Source: Anoxynatronum sp033549305 (GTDB taxonomy: Bacteria > Bacillota > Clostridia > Peptostreptococcales > Tindalliaceae). Taken from it: a stretch of 60,806 nucleotides of DNA. The position numbers were made by a program, and so were the translations under genes. The stretch's first letter is position 1; each line of letters begins with the position of its first letter. The DNA lies in assembly GCA_033549305.1 (NCBI GenBank), contig JAWSUV010000002.1:1-60806 (forward strand). The letters run 5' to 3'. A model generated the notes under the pieces. That model was not told the origin of the DNA. It did not search any database and saw only the letters and a program-made list of their open reading frames with translations. Of this stretch, positions 58,089 through 60,806 are shown in pieces.

Positions 58089-59789
58089 ATGGAGCAAACC
58101 ATTCGACAACGCTATGAAAGCTGGCTGAATGACTCCAACTTTGACGAAGCCACCCGACGTGAACTGGAAGCGATTCGGAATGATGAAAAAGAGATAGAAG
58201 ACCGCTTTTTTCAGGAACTCACCTTTGGCACCGGCGGTTTGCGAGGTATTCTGGGGGCAGGAACCAACCGGATGAACATCTACATGATCCGAAAAGCTAC
58301 CCAGGGACTTGCGGACTTTATCCACCAGCATGGACCTGAAGCGGCAGACCGTGGTGTGGTCATTGCCCATGACTGCCGTCATATGTCCCGGGAGTTTTGT
58401 CTGGAAGCCGCCTGTGTATTGGCGGCTAATGGTATCACGGCATATATTTTTGACGATATGCGACCAACGCCGGAATTGTCTTTTGCCGTCCGAAACCGCT
58501 CCGCTATCGCGGGGATTGTGGTCACCGCCAGCCACAATCCACCGGAATATAACGGATTTAAAGTCTACTGGGAGGATGGCGCCCAGGTATCCACCGCGAT
58601 TGCAGATGCCATTACTCTCGCGATCCAGGCCATCGAGTCTTTCCACCAGGTTAAGGTTATGGCGGAAAATAAAGCCCGCCAGGAAGGCTGGATTCGAGAA
58701 CTTGGATCTGATATGGACGAGGCTTATTTGGAAGCGGTTCTGGGTCAGACCCTGCGCCAGGATGCCATACAAAAAGTGGCTGACCGGTTCAAAGTAGTCT
58801 TTACCCCGCTTCATGGCGCAGCAGCAAAATTGGTTCCGGAAGCATTGAAAAGGGCTGGATTCAAGAATATTCTGCTGGAGCCTTCCCAGATAGTGCCGGA
58901 TCCCGATTTCTCAACGGTGAAATCACCCAATCCGGAAGAAAAAGCCGCTTTTCAACTGGCCATGATTCTGGCGGAAAAAGAGAAAGCCGATTTGATCATC
59001 GGCACTGATCCTGACGGTGATCGGGTGGGTGTTGTCGTAAAGAACCAGGAAGGCGACTATGTGGTCCTGACCGGCAACCAGACCGGAGCGCTCCTGGTGG
59101 AGTACATTCTGCGAACCCGCCGGGGAAAAAACATGCTTCCGGCCAACAGTTTAATGGTCAAAACCATTGTCACCAGTGAAATGGGGGCGGTCATTGCCCA
59201 AAAGTACGGGGTGTTCATGGAAAATACGCTCACCGGATTCAAATACATCGGAGACCGGATCAAACACTACGAAACAACTGGTGAGAAGCAGTTTCTTTTT
59301 GGATTCGAAGAAAGCTATGGATACCTCTCAGGCACTTATGCCCGGGACAAGGATGCTGTTGTTGCCGCACTCCTCATTGCTGAAATGGCAGCTGTATATG
59401 CCCTGGAAGGACTCACCCTTTACGAAGGGCTGCAAAAGCTCTACACTGTCTACGGTTATTTTCTGGAAGATCTGAAATCCATCACGCTGAAAGGGAAAGA
59501 AGGGATGGAGAAAATCGGGACCATTATGAACCGGTTCCGTGTCGATCCACCGGATAAACTGGCAGGTGTGGCGGTGACATCGGTGGAAGACTATCAAAAG
59601 ATGCCTGGCTATCCTGCTGCAGATGTAATCAAAATGTGGTTGGGGGAAAGGGGTTGGGTGGCACTGAGACCATCAGGCACTGAACCAAAACTTAAAATAT
59701 ATGGCAGTGTCTGCACCAGCTCTCCTGAATCATCCCGTAAATTACTGGACTCTTGGATCCGGGAACTACAGGAAATGATTAATCAGTGA
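58089..59789 (+). CDS. pgcA: Phosphoglucomutase/phosphomannomutase (phosphohexomutase)
   Basis: The 566-residue alpha-D-phosphohexomutase interconverts hexose 1- and 6-phosphates. Domain motifs are in order: FGTGGLRG near the N terminus, active Ser loop TASHNPPEYNG, metal loop GTDPDGDRVG, sugar-binding FGFEESYGY and phosphate-binding RPSGTEPK. The length and the FEESYGY motif fit the B. subtilis PgcA type. ATG with AGGAGGGAG upstream; the frame continues 17 codons up without support. The likely role is UDP-glucose supply for envelope glycolipids. Confidence 0.93.
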   Translation: MEQTIRQRYESWLNDSNFDEATRRELEAIRNDEKEIEDRFFQELTFGTGGLRGILGAGTNRMNIYMIRKATQGLADFIHQHGPEAADRGVVIAHDCRHMSREFCLEAACVLAANGITAYIFDDMRPTPELSFAVRNRSAIAGIVVTASHNPPEYNGFKVYWEDGAQVSTAIADAITLAIQAIESFHQVKVMAENKARQEGWIRELGSDMDEAYLEAVLGQTLRQDAIQKVADRFKVVFTPLHGAAAKLVPEALKRAGFKNILLEPSQIVPDPDFSTVKSPNPEEKAAFQLAMILAEKEKADLIIGTDPDGDRVGVVVKNQEGDYVVLTGNQTGALLVEYILRTRRGKNMLPANSLMVKTIVTSEMGAVIAQKYGVFMENTLTGFKYIGDRIKHYETTGEKQFLFGFEESYGYLSGTYARDKDAVVAALLIAEMAAVYALEGLTLYEGLQKLYTVYGYFLEDLKSITLKGKEGMEKIGTIMNRFRVDPPDKLAGVAVTSVEDYQKMPGYPAADVIKMWLGERGWVALRPSGTEPKLKIYGSVCTSSPESSRKLLDSWIRELQEMINQ

Positions 59790-59920
59790 CAGTGATTGAT
59801 CTGCATAAATATGACAATTATTACAGTTGTGTTAAGATGACATAACATACCCCTCATGTGACACGAATTGTGATAAACTGAAATCAGCGATCGATAAAGC
59901 GATCCAAATCCCCCTTTGTT

Positions 59921-59966
59921 TTATTTTTTTAGGCCTTCCTAGCAGGAAGGCCTGCGTTCTTTTTTG
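59921..59966. terminator. Strong terminator downstream of pgcA
   Basis: AGGCCTTCCT (59931-59940) and AGGAAGGCCT (59944-59953) form a 10-bp perfect stem, with T7 before it and TTCTTTTTT after it. Confidence 0.85.
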
Positions 59967-59994
59967 GAGCCGGCCCGCAGTAAAATGCTATCAT

Positions 59995-60023
59995 TTGTCT
60001 TTTTTGCTAGATTTTGTTATTAT
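59995..60023 (+). promoter_or_regulatory. Promoter of the AEC transporter gene
   Basis: TTGTCT (59995-60000), a 17-bp spacer and TATTAT (60018-60023). Confidence 0.75.
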
Positions 60024-60065
60024 GAGTCTACTATCAGCAAAAACGATCTTTGCGGAGGCGCATCC

Positions 60066-60806
60066 ATGAGTCAAGCTTTTTTAAGTGTATTCAACCAGAT
60101 TCTAGTATTGTTTTTTCTTATGGTTGCCGGTTACGCAGCGAAAAAAACGGACATTTTGAATCAGCAGACTATCAGAGGAGTCAGTATGTTAATACTGAAT
60201 ATGACCCTTCCGGCACTGATCATCAGCTCCATGCAATTCCCCTTTAGTCGTGAGCTGCTGAACACAAGTCTGCAGGTTGTTCTTATCTCAGTCATTACCT
60301 ATAGTGTGCTCATAGCTTTTTCGTATGGATATGCCTTTTTGTCCAAAATGGAATCAAAAAAGAAAGATGTTCTCCAGTTCTCGATTATTTTCGCAAATGT
60401 GTCTTTTATGGGATTTCCCATCATTTCAGTCTTATACGGCGAGCAGGGGATCTTCTATGCTGCACTTTTCAACATTCCCTTTCAAGTGCTTTTGGTCACT
60501 TTAGGTGTGGTGGTCATTACCCGAAACTCCGATAAAACATCAGGAAAAATGAGCTTCAAAACAGCATTCAGGAGCCCGGGGCTCATAGCCGTCTTACTGG
60601 GATTCGCTTTCTTTTTATTTCCGGTTTCCATTCCAGGTCCGCTTTTTCAGTCATTGCAGATGATTGGCGGAACAACAACGCCTCTATCCATGTTATTAAT
60701 AGGCGGTATGCTGGCTGAGGTTTCTTTTTCATCAGTATTTGGAGATCGCACCCTGTATCTTCTAGCTGCTGTCAGACTGTTTCTTTTACCAATGCTTGTG
60801 TTTGTA
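60066..60806 (+). CDS. AEC (auxin efflux carrier) family transporter, partial at window end
   Basis: The open frame runs off the end of the window after 247 codons, with no stop. The N-terminal half has the family's helices: LFFLMVAGYAAKKTDIL, MLILNMTLPALIISSM, then FANVSFMGFPIISVLYGEQG with the broken helix typical of AEC carriers. Family members export or import small organic acids such as malate or malonate. GGAGGCG lies about 9 bases before the ATG. Substrate unknown. Confidence 0.85.
   Translation, partial: MSQAFLSVFNQILVLFFLMVAGYAAKKTDILNQQTIRGVSMLILNMTLPALIISSMQFPFSRELLNTSLQVVLISVITYSVLIAFSYGYAFLSKMESKKKDVLQFSIIFANVSFMGFPIISVLYGEQGIFYAALFNIPFQVLLVTLGVVVITRNSDKTSGKMSFKTAFRSPGLIAVLLGFAFFLFPVSIPGPLFQSLQMIGGTTTPLSMLLIGGMLAEVSFSSVFGDRTLYLLAAVRLFLLPMLVFV

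Larger units (their letters stand above)
59790..60065. other. 276-bp intergenic region before the AEC transporter
   Basis: The region contains a strong bidirectional terminator 134 bp after pgcA (listed separately) and a promoter just before the AEC gene. The A/T-rich 134 bp before the terminator have no ORF; they could be pgcA 3'-UTR or hide a small RNA, but no clear promoter is seen. Confidence 0.5.

Noticed and set aside
1..60806. CRISPR arrays, rRNA or tRNA genes, insertion sequences and prophage
   Set aside because: I looked for regular repeats, tRNA T-arm sequences, transposase or integrase motifs and terminal repeats by eye and saw none; a tRNA or IS search program would be needed to exclude them fully.

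Overview
The window reads as chromosomal DNA of a Gram-positive, strictly anaerobic, amino-acid-fermenting member of the Clostridia. The evidence is a complete selenocysteine-dependent glycine reductase system, a second GrdE/GrdB-type pair next to a BCCT betaine transporter, an oxygen-sensitive hydroxyproline dehydratase, strong AGGAGG ribosome binding sites, sigma-A promoters (many with an extended TGn -10), and an ATP synthase whose c subunits carry the Na+-binding signature. Together these suggest a Na+-dependent, possibly alkaliphilic or halophilic Stickland fermenter of the Alkaliphilus/Tindallia/Anoxynatronum type. The genus is inference only.

Layout. 0-2.2 kb holds an isochorismatase-like hydrolase, two DNA base-excision glycosylases and a 50-residue membrane protein. 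2.2-5.8 kb is a crotonase / 3-hydroxybutyryl-CoA dehydrogenase / thiolase operon convergent with a 3-aminobutyryl-CoA ammonia-lyase-like hotdog protein. 6-7.6 kb has a YczE-type membrane protein and an unrecognised secreted/anchored protein. 7.7-11 kb is hypE-hypD (trans-4-hydroxyproline dehydratase and its activase). 11.2-24.8 kb is mixed metabolism: flavin reductase, pseudouridine catabolism (psuK-psuG), nitronate monooxygenase, D-serine dehydratase, ilvE, ung, an unrecognised 545-residue HTH protein, arginase, a cupin, a QueG-like Fe-S protein and the yqeB-xdhC pair of Se/Mo hydroxylase maturation. 24.9-33.3 kb is the glycine reductase locus on the minus strand: tandem glycine riboswitch, grdX-grdE-grdB, then a second promoter with trxB-trxA-grdA, a terminator-like attenuator, and grdC-grdD. 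33.4-38.7 kb is a TetR regulator divergent from a probable betaine (or sarcosine) reductase component B pair plus BCCT transporter. 38.8-48.3 kb carries comEB and wecA/tagO, then an SHMT-like enzyme and a TetR-MacB-type efflux module, then wecB. 48.3-56.1 kb is the full atp operon with a duplicated (four-helix) c subunit beside a normal one. 56.3-60.8 kb has a NusG-domain-II protein, an MreB family protein, phosphoglucomutase and the start of an AEC transporter.

How it fits together. Glycine, betaine and hydroxyproline serve as electron acceptors. TrxB/TrxA reduce the selenoprotein A (GrdA), the substrate-specific B components form the Se-carboxymethyl intermediate, and GrdCD releases acetyl phosphate. 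Na+ probably couples betaine uptake and ATP synthesis. Three in-frame UGA codons (grdA, grdB and the betaine-type grdB homologue) are read as selenocysteine; conventional calling would break all three genes.

Most interesting new signals: (i) a 16-bp near-palindrome, matching at 14 of 16 positions, lies exactly 11 bp upstream of the same TTTACA -35 element in both the trxB-trxA-grdA promoter and the betaine-operon promoter, with a TetR gene beside one copy, which suggests an undescribed regulon linking the common and the substrate-specific parts of the reductase system; (ii) a 33-nt block after the Sec codon is almost identical, including synonymous positions, in the two B-subunit genes and folds into a short SECIS-like hairpin; (iii) an F/V-hybrid type rotor; (iv) an Hbd whose cofactor site looks NADP(H)-specific; (v) an 11-bp perfect inverted repeat at the start point of the crt-hbd-thl promoter.
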